Shown here one piece after another: positions 9,125 to 17,436 of a stretch of 36,946 nucleotides of DNA; position 1 is the first letter of the stretch, and each line of letters starts with the position of its first letter. Position numbers and translations under genes: made by a program. Below the pieces are notes generated by a model. The model did not search any database and had not been told where the DNA came from. It saw nothing but the letters and a program-made list of their open reading frames with translations. This DNA comes from an uncultured Alphaproteobacteria bacterium (GTDB taxonomy: Bacteria; Pseudomonadota; Alphaproteobacteria; Parvibaculales; Parvibaculaceae): assembly GCA_903889655.1 (NCBI GenBank), contig CAISYL010000035.1:1-36946 (forward strand), given 5' to 3'.

Positions 9125-10231
9125 CTATGCCGATCGCTTCTCGCGTTCTTCCGCCTGGCCGTAGCGCAGATAGTGAACAAGAGGATTGAGGCCGGACTTC
9201 GCCACATCGGGATAGCGCGAAAGATAGTGGCTCGTTGAAAAATCGGGGCCCGGATCGCGGCCATCGGCGACGCCGTGTTCAAGATAATGCAGCGCCGGAT
9301 CGTGTCCGGCCGTGGCCACATCAGGATAAGTTCGCCTGTACCAGTCGGCATCGAGCAGACCGCTGGCACGGATCAGCGCAATCTCTTCCCGCTGCCGTGC
9401 AATGCCTTCGCGAATTTTCCTCCGTGTGGCGGGACGAAGGCGGTTGACGATCATGATGGCCCTGCCCGCCATGCGCATGGCGCGAGGAGACCGGTCAGCG
9501 ATATTCCGTAGACGTCGGAGCATCCGGCCTTCGATCGAGCGATTCCACGCATCGAGTTCAGTACGCAATGCATCTCTGACAGCGCCGGCCTCCGCGATTT
9601 CGCTCTGTTGCCGGCCAATGAGACGCTGTGCATCCGACAGGCGATTGCTGAGATCGGCCATCGCCGCCTGATTGTCACGCATGACACGGTCGTATCCCGC
9701 TGCGCGCTTGCGCGCCAAGCGGAGCTCGGTTGCTTGTGTTGCCGCAAGGTTGGCGACGATCGGGGCGAAAGTCATCTGCTCGATCAGTCCGCGGGTAGCC
9801 GGTTCGATAGGATCGTTCTTTCGATAGAGAACCGCGAGCCCGTCGAAGACGGGCAAGAATGCCGTCGCAAAGGCGCCGCTGCCGCGAGCGGCGAAGTTCT
9901 CGATTGTGTGCTTGATATCGCGGTCGCCACTGCCGAGCTGCAGATCGATCAGGGTGATCGGAAAGGCGCTTCCTACGGTCGATGCCTGTGCATCGAGCGC
10001 GGTGAGCACACGATTGACGACATCTGCCTGGCCAGCAAGCAGGACCAACCCCGCCGAAGGGAATGCGACCGATGTGACAGGCGATTCGGCCCATTGAACC
10101 ACCGGGCTCAGGGCTTCGGACCGCTTCCGAAGGGCGTCGACCTGCAGAGAGGTCAACCCTACAGCGAGGATCGAGCTGGGCCGGACGCTGCGCGCCAACG
10201 GTTCGATCACTTCATTCCAGAAACAGTCCAT
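9125..10231 (-). CDS. Coiled-coil protein with two C-terminal YPDVA/HYL repeats
   Basis: Function unknown. The N-terminal 170 residues look like a degenerate Rossmann-type fold (SILAVGLTSLQVDALR and an Asp-rich strand LIDLQLGSGD), perhaps a worn methyltransferase. A charged helical stretch follows (LRLARKRAAGYDRVMRDNQ and on to RQQSEIAEAGAVRDALRTEL), likely a coiled coil. The last 76 residues are two tandem repeats of the pattern YxxxYPDVAxxGxxPxxHYLxxG, a module often seen at the ends of glycosyltransferases and rhamnan-type synthesis proteins. Start ATG 10231 is preferred because the extra 35 residues from ATG 10336 look like translated non-coding DNA; neither has a good ribosome site. No membrane segment. 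Confidence 0.75.
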   Translation of the reverse strand: MDCFWNEVIEPLARSVRPSSILAVGLTSLQVDALRKRSEALSPVVQWAESPVTSVAFPSAGLVLLAGQADVVNRVLTALDAQASTVGSAFPITLIDLQLGSGDRDIKHTIENFAARGSGAFATAFLPVFDGLAVLYRKNDPIEPATRGLIEQMTFAPIVANLAATQATELRLARKRAAGYDRVMRDNQAAMADLSNRLSDAQRLIGRQQSEIAEAGAVRDALRTELDAWNRSIEGRMLRRLRNIADRSPRAMRMAGRAIMIVNRLRPATRRKIREGIARQREEIALIRASGLLDADWYRRTYPDVATAGHDPALHYLEHGVADGRDPGPDFSTSHYLSRYPDVAKSGLNPLVHYLRYGQAEEREKRSA

Positions 10232-10374
10232 CGAAGGTTTGATTCCATTCCGTGAGCCGGCGGCGATGATGTCTTGCGTATCGGGGCGCGTCAAATTGCG
10301 TGGCTGCGCCCGATATGGGCGGCGCGCAAGATGCATTTGGTTAATCGGATACGGCTTGCCTCATCGTTCCGTGT

Positions 10375-10402
10375 GGCCCTAGTCTTCGCGCATCCTAGGG
10401 CC
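10375..10402. promoter_or_regulatory. Perfect 8-bp inverted repeat upstream of the PhyH gene
   Basis: GGCCCTAG (10375-10382) and CTAGGGCC (10395-10402) are perfect inverted copies with a 12-base spacer. They lie in the 214-bp region between the divergent coiled-coil and PhyH-type genes, 43 bases before the PhyH start. This could be a repressor operator or a 5'-leader hairpin. There is no T tract, so it is not a normal terminator. Confidence 0.4.
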
Positions 10403-10445
10403 TTGCGGCGCGATCGAGGCGGCACTTGGAGAGGGAGAGGACATT

Positions 10446-11531
10446 ATGTCGGCATGGCGGAATTTTGCCGCAGCTTCGGCCCGGTTGCTCGGTCTGCAAG
10501 ACCGCGGGGTCGCGGCGTCGGGCGGCGGCGCGAGTGCCGCGGATGCGCTCGCTTATGCCGAAGCGCTGGCGGCCGATGGGCGCATTCTCGATGCCATTGC
10601 CTATGCCACCGAACAGAACCGCCGCTTTCATGACGGAACGCTCGAATGGCGACTGGTGCAATGGCGCCGCGAGGCTTTTGCCTCTCTCGGGACGCCTGTA
10701 CCACGTCCCGATTGGCCGCCTGCCCTTCCGGATCCCTTCCCGGGCCTTCAGGGTTTGCCCGAGATCGCGGCCGATGAACTGACGGCCGAAATCATGGGTG
10801 GCAGCATTCTGCATCATGGCTGCCTCGTTGTGCGCGGATTGCTCACGAAGCCCGAGGCCGAGCATTTCGTCGAGGGCATAGACAAGGCTTTGGAAGCCTG
10901 TGCGGATTCACGCGCGGGTGCGTCGATGGAAGATACGCTGCCATGGTACGCGCAAACGCCGATCGGCGATGATCCTTCCCGTGACTTTCTTTATCCGCGC
11001 GGCGTTCTGACGGCCGAGTCCCCGCGGATGCTGTTCGAGCTGCTGGAACTGTTCCAGAAGCGTCGGATCATTCAGGTCATCGGTGAATATCTAGGCGAAC
11101 GGCCGGCGCTCTCCGTCAAGAAATGCACGTTGCGCAAAGTGCCCGTGATACCTGTGACAAGCTGGCACCAGGACGGCGCATTTCTCGGGTCCGAGACGCG
11201 CACCGTCAATGCCTGGGTTGCGCTGTCGCATTGCGGCGTCGATGCGCCGAGTCTCGACATAGTGCCCCGCCGTATCCCCTATGTCGTTCAAACGGGATCG
11301 CATGGGAGCTTTTTCGATTGGGCGGTCGGCGATAAAATGGTTGAGATCGCCGCCGAAGGAACCCCCGTCATCATGCCGGTGTTCGAGCCCGGAGATGCCG
11401 TATTGTTCGATCATCTCTTCCTGCATCGGACAGGCGTGCGACCCGACATGTCGACGCATCGCTATGCGATCGAGTCATGGTTCTTCGCACCCTCGACCTA
11501 TCCGCACGACCGCCTGCCGCTGGTGATCTGA
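10446..11531 (+). CDS. Phytanoyl-CoA dioxygenase (PhyH)-family Fe(II)/2-oxoglutarate oxygenase
   Basis: A 361-residue protein with a PhyH-type non-haem iron site: SWHQDGAF gives H241 and D243, FDHLFLHRTG gives the distal H327, and THRYAIESWFF gives R339, which should bind the 2-oxoglutarate carboxylate. Family members hydroxylate lipids, amino acids and other small molecules; some act on sugar or glycolipid parts. The N-terminal 100 residues are an extra helical region rich in Ala. The start ATG 10446 follows GGAGAGGGAGAGG. It abuts the TylF-type methyltransferase with no gap, so a two-step hydroxylation then O-methylation is a fair inference. The substrate is not shown by the sequence. Confidence 0.88.
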   Translation: MSAWRNFAAASARLLGLQDRGVAASGGGASAADALAYAEALAADGRILDAIAYATEQNRRFHDGTLEWRLVQWRREAFASLGTPVPRPDWPPALPDPFPGLQGLPEIAADELTAEIMGGSILHHGCLVVRGLLTKPEAEHFVEGIDKALEACADSRAGASMEDTLPWYAQTPIGDDPSRDFLYPRGVLTAESPRMLFELLELFQKRRIIQVIGEYLGERPALSVKKCTLRKVPVIPVTSWHQDGAFLGSETRTVNAWVALSHCGVDAPSLDIVPRRIPYVVQTGSHGSFFDWAVGDKMVEIAAEGTPVIMPVFEPGDAVLFDHLFLHRTGVRPDMSTHRYAIESWFFAPSTYPHDRLPLVI

Positions 11532-12341
11532 TTGTCGCCCGAACGGTACTTGAACCTTCTCGAAGTGATTTTAACCGGAACGCTTATCGAAGACGTTCCG
11601 ATTCAGACGGAAGCTTACAAGGGCTTTTTCAAAGGCATGGCGAAGAGCATCTTCGGGCTGGAAGATCCACCCGAGGGTGAATATGCCAAATTCCATCGTG
11701 GAATCCGGGAGCACGGATGGGACTGGCCTTCGCGCGCCTTTACAATGACCGGAATGAAACGTCTGCGGAATTTCCGCCATCTCATCGAACGCGTCATTGC
11801 TGACGGTATTCCGGGCGACATTATCGAGACCGGCGTGTGGCGCGGCGGCTCAACGATCATGGCCAGAGCGGTATTGGCCGCCTTCGATGTAAAGGATCGA
11901 AAGGTGATTGTCGCGGACTCGTTCGAAGGGTTACCTCCGCCGAATGAAGCCGCATTTCCGTGGGACAGGGGTTCGGTCCTTCATACCTTCGAGGAGCTCG
12001 CCGTTTCTCTCGAGCAGGTTCAGGAAAACTTTCGGAAGTTCGATCTTCTGGACGATCAGGTCGTGTTTCTGAAAGGGTGGTTCCGCGATACCATGCTGCG
12101 TGTGCCGTCGGAGAAATTGGCGGTCATTCGCCTCGACGGTGACATGTATGAATCCACCATCGATCCGCTGAAGCATCTTTATGACCGGCTGTCGGTCGGC
12201 GGCTGGGTTATCGTCGACGACTATGGAGTGGCGGCTTTTTGCAAGGCCGCGGTGCATGATTTTCTCGACGGGCGGTCGATCGCGGCGGATATCCATCCAA
12301 TCGATGGAAGCGGCGCCTATTTCCAGAAGACGTCTGCGTAA
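11532..12341 (+). CDS. TylF/MycF-family O-methyltransferase
   Basis: SAM- and metal-dependent sugar O-methyltransferase of the macrocin methyltransferase family. Of 269 residues, DIIETGVWRGGS (about 97-107) is the SAM-binding loop, VADSFEGLPPP (about 128-137) is the family signature, and the metal ligands are in LDGDMYES (D201, D203) and VDDYG (D228, D229). In TylF/MycF these bind Mg and the sugar hydroxyls. The start is TTG 11532, directly after the TGA of the PhyH-type gene; the frame has no better start before the family's N-terminal region. Translation is therefore probably coupled to the gene before. In this setting it may methylate rhamnose or a neighbouring sugar. Confidence 0.92.
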   Translation: MSPERYLNLLEVILTGTLIEDVPIQTEAYKGFFKGMAKSIFGLEDPPEGEYAKFHRGIREHGWDWPSRAFTMTGMKRLRNFRHLIERVIADGIPGDIIETGVWRGGSTIMARAVLAAFDVKDRKVIVADSFEGLPPPNEAAFPWDRGSVLHTFEELAVSLEQVQENFRKFDLLDDQVVFLKGWFRDTMLRVPSEKLAVIRLDGDMYESTIDPLKHLYDRLSVGGWVIVDDYGVAAFCKAAVHDFLDGRSIAADIHPIDGSGAYFQKTSA

Positions 12342-12365
12342 CAGCGTATAGCCAGGCCGTCTTGC

Positions 12366-13256
12366 TCAGACCGCGGCGCTCACCTCGGAAAGCTTTTTCT
12401 TCAATTCCTCGATCTCCGCTGCCTGTGCTGCAAGCAACTTGCGCGCCCGTTCGAGTGCTTCGGTGCGTTGCGTAAGTTTTGTCCGGTAGGCCATCAGTTC
12501 GACGCGGACCTTCATTCCATCGTCTTCGAGTGCAATGCAGGCGTCGAGCAGGGCTTCCGGCGAGAAAAATCCGTCGAGTGCGGATTTGAGAATCGGGGTC
12601 ATGCGTTCGGCCGGAACGAGAATGCCCAGACCGTTGAAGAAAGGCAGCCGATAGAATGTGATCTCCGTGGATGACCGGCTGGCGATGAAATCCTCGATCG
12701 CGGTCAGTACACCGTTCTGCGGGCCACCCTCGTGAAGCGCGTTGGCGAAATCCGCATTCAAACCATTATCGACCAGTTCGGATATGCCGGGATACATGGC
12801 GCGATAAGCATAAGGATGCCGCTGCACTGCCAGCAGACCGGTCGGATTGTAATACATGTCGCGCCGCGCATAGGGCCATGCGCAGTCATGGGCGATGATG
12901 ATCGGCGGCGGGGAGCCCATCTCGGACGCGCGCCCGTAGAGCATCGTCAATTCCGTATAGACGGTATGCCAGTTGTGGTCGCCGTCGACGAAGGCGATGT
13001 CGGGCGGCGCGACCTTATCCAGCACATCGACGCTCTTGCCGACGTGGAGGCTGTGATGTTCGGGAAAGTTCGCCAGGACGTTCTTCAGCGCGTCGAGCGG
13101 CACGGGATCGACGACGTCGAGGTGTGCGCCCTTCTCACGGCAGTATTCGAGAATTCTTTCCGTGTTCCAGCCAAACTCGGCGCCGATCTCCAACATCCGG
13201 CGAGGTGCCGCCGCTTCGACGACGGCCTTGGTGTAACGTTTCCAGAAGCGATGCAT
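12366..13256 (-). CDS. Class I SAM-dependent methyltransferase with C-terminal coiled coil
   Basis: A 296-residue protein. MLEIGAEFGWNTERI (about 21-35) is the SAM-binding motif I, VVDPV follows strand 2, and IAFVDGDHNWHTVYTEL (about 88-103) is typical of the Methyltransf_24 group, with H and D residues that may bind metal. The last 43 residues, rich in Glu, Lys, Leu and Ala, form a likely coiled coil. ATG 13256 is preferred over the in-frame TTG 13262 because GAGG sits seven bases before it. The gene follows the GT2-CmcI gene in the same direction with only a few bases between, so they form an operon. Likely a glycan methyltransferase; the acceptor is unknown. Confidence 0.85.
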   Translation of the reverse strand: MHRFWKRYTKAVVEAAAPRRMLEIGAEFGWNTERILEYCREKGAHLDVVDPVPLDALKNVLANFPEHHSLHVGKSVDVLDKVAPPDIAFVDGDHNWHTVYTELTMLYGRASEMGSPPPIIIAHDCAWPYARRDMYYNPTGLLAVQRHPYAYRAMYPGISELVDNGLNADFANALHEGGPQNGVLTAIEDFIASRSSTEITFYRLPFFNGLGILVPAERMTPILKSALDGFFSPEALLDACIALEDDGMKVRVELMAYRTKLTQRTEALERARKLLAAQAAEIEELKKKLSEVSAAV

Positions 13257-13265
13257 CGTCAAGCC

Positions 13266-15677
13266 TCACAAGTGGTCGAGCGTGTCGTCATAGTCCTCGA
13301 GCCGCAGGATGTCCTTGGCCTTTTTCAAAAATCCGGACGGACAGGACGTTATGAAGTGCTGCGTTCGTGTCTGGTCGATTACGAAGGGGCCTGCGCCGTT
13401 CACGAACCTGTTGATGACGGCGAGATGCCAGTATTTCGAATAGCCGAGCCAGGGTTGGCCGTGAGCGGTTCTCAAATAGATCAGATAGGAGCCGTGGGAG
13501 ACAAATTGTGCATAGGCGGAGAGCTGCGCCACGGGAACATAGTCAGTCGGCTGTGGTCCGAATAGAACCAGCGTTGTTTCCTCTGCGCCGATGGCCCGAT
13601 CGATAGCCGCGAGCGTTACCGATGCATAGGGGTCGCCGACAATGATTTCAATGCGGCTGTTGGCCGGGGTGCTGGCCGAAGTGCCGGTCATGCGGACGAT
13701 CTTCGTCTCGCGCAGATCGAGCGCGTCCAGCACCGAACACATGTAGGAGACAAGGCCGTCTTCCACGCCGGTGGCGACGATGCGCGTCGGTCGTTGTTCC
13801 CGAATGATATCCTGAATGCTGGTGAGATCAGAGGGCGCGAGGTCGATCGGTTGGCCGAGCCAGTTCGTGCTCTTGTACGCCCCGCATTCGGCATAGGCAG
13901 ATTGAAGATAGATTTGCGCGTCTTCGTCGAAATGCTGCGGAACGTAGCCCGGTCTGATGTGCTCTGTTATGCCGAGATTTCCCGGGAAGAGCGGGCGCTG
14001 TCGCGCGACGAGGGCATATTGGGATCTGATCGAACCGCGCAATTTGATTTGCTGCGGTGGAACATTCTCGAACGCTCCGCCGCGGAGATCGCTATAGGCT
14101 GCGGAATAGGCCCGCACACGTATTTCCTTTTCCTGGTCGGTGACGTTGGTCGTCATGCCGCCATGGTACTGATGCATCGTCGCCTCGCCGACGAGGCAAA
14201 TGACGGCAGAGGCCGCGTCTGCGGCCCGGCGCATCAGATCGAGATTTGCAAAACCGGCGCCCGGCTCGCTGAAAGCCTCGTCTATTCCGCCGATCCGTTC
14301 GTAGACATGCCCCGGAATGAAAAGGCAATTGCTCTCGCTCAGGCCACCGAACCAGTAGTTGGGGCTCTCCAGCAGAGGCGCACTGATTTCGAATAGTCCA
14401 TATCCATCGGCCGGCCAACCGATACGGGCAAACAGCGCGTCTTCCCGCTCGCGCGTATAGCCGACGGATGAGAGCCAGCGCTGATCGCCGCCGACGAACC
14501 AATGCCGCGCCGCGACGACGCAATCCGGATCGGCATCGAATGCGGCAATGGCTTCTCGAAAAATACCGGGCGTCAGCACATGTGCACCGTCGATCATGAC
14601 CGCCACATACCGGCCTTTAGCCTGTCGCGCCGCTTCGTTGATCGCCGCGCAGGGCGATGGCAGCAGAACACTCGGCTTGATCAGTCTGAATTCCGGTCCG
14701 AAACTTTCTACCCATTCCTTTTCGAGCGGCGGGTTCGATCCGTTGTCGATGCACAGCACTTCATACGGCATGTCGCCGATGTCGAGTTGATAGCCGCGTG
14801 TGAGGGAAGCCAGCGTCCGCTCAGCCTCGCGTTTCATGTTGTAGAAGTTGACGATGATCGAGAACTGGGTTTTTGCGCCCGCCCATCTGCTCTGCTTCGT
14901 CTCTTGCCCGCTGCCGGCATGTTCGACCGCAGGCGGGAAGGCGACGGCGGACGGCCGCGGTCGCTCTTCCAGGCGCAGATAGATGGGACGGGTAAGAGCT
15001 GATGATGTGGCGTCGTCTACGTAGATATCGAACTCATGAATTCTGCCGTCATGGAGTTCCTCGGGAATGCGGACTTCGAAACCGCAACGGCCGTCCCCCT
15101 GCCGCATTTCAGCGAGATCATTGCGCCAGCGATTTGCCACCGTCGTGAAGGCGGGCCGTCCGTTCTCATAGAAGGTCAGGTTAGCTATATGGCTGAAATC
15201 GTTCGGCCACGAAACCCAGCCCGCCAGGAGGTCGGCATTCACCTGCTCGACGAAACCAATGGTGTCCATCCCATCGACCAAACGGGCCGGAGCAAGATTC
15301 TCGGGGTGGTTCGCCTCGAAGACTACGTCGGAATCCCTTGCGCTCGGGGTCCGAACGAGGGAGACAGGACTGCCGCGCAACTCTTTCACGCCTTCTTCGG
15401 CATGGGCACGGATGGCGAGCGGCGTGCCCAGCGGAAAATGCTTCGAGATCAGAATCTCGAAGCCGCAGAAGCCATCCCTTTTTTGGGCATGTTCGGCTTC
15501 GGGTCGGTAGAGACTCGCAGTTGTCGCGGCCAATACGCGGTCTCCAGCGACGACATCGATGAGGACGGGTCGGTCCGGTGCTGAGGGAAACCACGCCCAG
15601 CCGGTCAGCCGGTCGCCCGAGCAGCCTTCAACGCGCCCTTCCAAAGATGCAAGCGTAAACGATGCAGCGATGTTCAT
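13266..15677 (-). CDS. Multidomain GT2 glycosyltransferase with C-terminal CmcI-like domain
   Basis: An 803-residue protein with at least four parts. Residues 14-77 and 140-222 are two copies of a module with the pattern GxVxG, LxGW and GxCGFEI, probably beta-rich and common at the ends of glycan enzymes. Residues 270-520 are a GT2 domain starting FSIIVNFYNMKREAERTL, with MIDGAHVLTPG holding the DxD-like site. Residues 600-795 resemble the cephalosporin hydroxylase (CmcI) family, which also includes rhamnosyl O-methyltransferases: YKSTNWLGQPIDLAPSDL, IEIIVGDPYASVTL, SHGSYLIYLR and HFITSCPSGFLKK. The usual Glu of the SAM loop is replaced (VATGVEDG), so activity is not certain. It may add a sugar and methylate it. 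Confidence 0.85.
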   Translation of the reverse strand: MNIAASFTLASLEGRVEGCSGDRLTGWAWFPSAPDRPVLIDVVAGDRVLAATTASLYRPEAEHAQKRDGFCGFEILISKHFPLGTPLAIRAHAEEGVKELRGSPVSLVRTPSARDSDVVFEANHPENLAPARLVDGMDTIGFVEQVNADLLAGWVSWPNDFSHIANLTFYENGRPAFTTVANRWRNDLAEMRQGDGRCGFEVRIPEELHDGRIHEFDIYVDDATSSALTRPIYLRLEERPRPSAVAFPPAVEHAGSGQETKQSRWAGAKTQFSIIVNFYNMKREAERTLASLTRGYQLDIGDMPYEVLCIDNGSNPPLEKEWVESFGPEFRLIKPSVLLPSPCAAINEAARQAKGRYVAVMIDGAHVLTPGIFREAIAAFDADPDCVVAARHWFVGGDQRWLSSVGYTREREDALFARIGWPADGYGLFEISAPLLESPNYWFGGLSESNCLFIPGHVYERIGGIDEAFSEPGAGFANLDLMRRAADAASAVICLVGEATMHQYHGGMTTNVTDQEKEIRVRAYSAAYSDLRGGAFENVPPQQIKLRGSIRSQYALVARQRPLFPGNLGITEHIRPGYVPQHFDEDAQIYLQSAYAECGAYKSTNWLGQPIDLAPSDLTSIQDIIREQRPTRIVATGVEDGLVSYMCSVLDALDLRETKIVRMTGTSASTPANSRIEIIVGDPYASVTLAAIDRAIGAEETTLVLFGPQPTDYVPVAQLSAYAQFVSHGSYLIYLRTAHGQPWLGYSKYWHLAVINRFVNGAGPFVIDQTRTQHFITSCPSGFLKKAKDILRLEDYDDTLDHL

Positions 15678-15861
15678 GTCCCCACGTCACCGGCGGCCGG
15701 AATTCTGGCGCAGATTAACGCCCCCTGCTCCTCCCCACCATGTCTATAGGGCCATGATTTGGGCGTCAAAGGGCAATGATCCTTATGGCTAATGCGCGGA
15801 CGTGCGGCCGCGCTAGGCGCTTGAGTCAAGCCGCCGTCCTCCCTAACCTGCTGCTCGAACG

Positions 15862-16968
15862 ATGGCGGAGCGGCAGTTGATCTATCTTCATATCGGGCGA
15901 AACAAGGTCGGCTCGACGACGTTGCAGGATTATTTCTATGCCCGACGCGACGAACTCGCGGCTCATGGCATCACCTATGCGATGTTCGGACATATGCGGG
16001 AATGGCATCCCGACCTTCCTGGCTTCGCTTCTGCCGACGACCTTGCCGCCTATGCGCGCGCTCATCCGGACAGATCGGTGCTGGTGTCCAACGAATTCAT
16101 GTTTCCCTGGCCGCGCAGCTATACCGAAGCCGTTGTAGCTGCGCTCAAAGGCGTTGACGCCAAAGTCATCGCTTACATCCGGCCTTATGCCGAGTGGATT
16201 TCCTCGAATTATTCCTGGGAAATTCACATGGGCGTCAGCAGTCTGGATTTTGACCACTTTTTCGAACAGATCCGCGATGGCGTTTCCTGTTGGCCGGCAC
16301 TCGAAGCCTGGGGCAACGGCATGGGATGGGAGAATATGCACATCCGCTCGCTCGACCCGCGCTCGCTCCGGGGCGGCAATCTCATCTCCGATTGTCTCTC
16401 GGCGCTTGGCGTGGACTCCGGCGTCGAAGAATCTGCCCGGCAATTGCGCAGCAATGCGTCGCCGAACTGGATGGTGCTCGAACTGGTCCGGTCGCTGATG
16501 GATCAGACCAAAGATGTCGCATGGGACGATCCCTATTTCCGCACACATGTGCATCCGCTCAAGGAACTCATGGATCAAGCCATCGCCGCCAGCCCGAATG
16601 GCGGGATGCGAGCCCGGTATCACACGGCGGCGCAGCTGAGGTTTCTCGGTGAGTTGTATAATCGGGACATCAGTGCGATCGGCGAGAAGACAGGCGTCGA
16701 AATTCCGGCCATTCCGCTCAATCGAATAGAGGAGCGGCCCTTCCTGCCTTCGATCCGGATGATACCCAAGGATATTATGGCCGATTTTGCCGCCCGTGCG
16801 TCAGCACCGGCATTCCGGGAGAGATGGCCCGATGCCGCAGGGATAGCCCATATTGCGCTGGACGCCGTCGTTTTGCCCGCCTCCACGCGAAGCTGGGCAA
16901 AAATCAAAAGGTTCCTCGTGCCGGGGACCGTTCCGGACGAAGCTCCCTCCATTTCATCAGCGGGCTGA
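15862..16968 (+). CDS. Sulfotransferase-like protein
   Basis: A 368-residue protein with the two PAPS-binding elements of sulfotransferases: YLHIGRNKVGSTTLQ (residues 8-22), the 5'-phosphosulfate loop in its HIGxxKxGSTxLQ form, and VIAYIRPYAEWISSNY (102-117), the 3'-phosphate motif with R107 and S114/S115. The C-terminal 150 residues are not assigned. It would move sulfate from PAPS to a hydroxyl, most simply on the glycan made by the genes before it. ATG 15862 places the PAPS loop in its normal position, although no clear ribosome site precedes it. It is divergent from the GT2-CmcI gene across 184 bp and convergent with the thioesterase. Confidence 0.82.
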   Translation: MAERQLIYLHIGRNKVGSTTLQDYFYARRDELAAHGITYAMFGHMREWHPDLPGFASADDLAAYARAHPDRSVLVSNEFMFPWPRSYTEAVVAALKGVDAKVIAYIRPYAEWISSNYSWEIHMGVSSLDFDHFFEQIRDGVSCWPALEAWGNGMGWENMHIRSLDPRSLRGGNLISDCLSALGVDSGVEESARQLRSNASPNWMVLELVRSLMDQTKDVAWDDPYFRTHVHPLKELMDQAIAASPNGGMRARYHTAAQLRFLGELYNRDISAIGEKTGVEIPAIPLNRIEERPFLPSIRMIPKDIMADFAARASAPAFRERWPDAAGIAHIALDAVVLPASTRSWAKIKRFLVPGTVPDEAPSISSAG

Positions 16969-16982
16969 CTTCTATCCGTCGC

Positions 16983-17396
16983 TTATGTGCCGATCTTGAA
17001 GGTCGCGCTCGCCTTGGCCACGAGTTCGCCCTTCTCGTCCCGTAACTCGCCTTCCGCGAAGGCGATGGACTTGCCGCGATGGCGGACCCAGCCTTCGCCG
17101 ATCAGCGTCCCCTTGTCAGCCCGTCCGACGAAGCTCGTCTTGAGTTCGAGCGTCACCTGAGGTGTGCCGGGCACCTGGTGGGTGAGCCGGACCGCATGGC
17201 CGCAAAGACCGTCCAGCATGGCGGCGAGAAAGCCGCCGAAAATCCGACCGCCGCGATTGACGAAGTTATCGCCGGCATAGAAGGATGCCCGGATGTAGCC
17301 GCGTGCGGCGTCCGTCTCCAGCACCTTCTTGCCAAGCGATACCGCGGCCGGGGATTCCCACTCCGGGTCGAGGGCATTGGGGTCGGTCGCAGTCAC
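16983..17396 (-). CDS. PaaI-family hotdog thioesterase
   Basis: A 137-residue hotdog-fold protein, probably an acyl-CoA thioesterase that acts as a homo-oligomer in the cytoplasm. FVNRGGRIFGGFLAAMLDGLCGHAV holds the family's N/G-x-x-x-G-G helix with the catalytic Asp; TLELKTSFVGRADKGTLIGEGWVRHRGKSIAFAEGEL is the central strand set. GTG 17396 is chosen: AAAGGA lies eight bases before it, it gives the usual family length, and it avoids overlapping the gene before. A longer reading from ATG 17489 adds 31 residues that look non-coding. Its substrate is not evident. Confidence 0.85.
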   Translation of the reverse strand: MTATDPNALDPEWESPAAVSLGKKVLETDAARGYIRASFYAGDNFVNRGGRIFGGFLAAMLDGLCGHAVRLTHQVPGTPQVTLELKTSFVGRADKGTLIGEGWVRHRGKSIAFAEGELRDEKGELVAKASATFKIGT

Positions 17397-17436
17397 ATGT
17401 CCGTCCTTTGAATGCCCTCGGGAAACGCTGTTTCCT

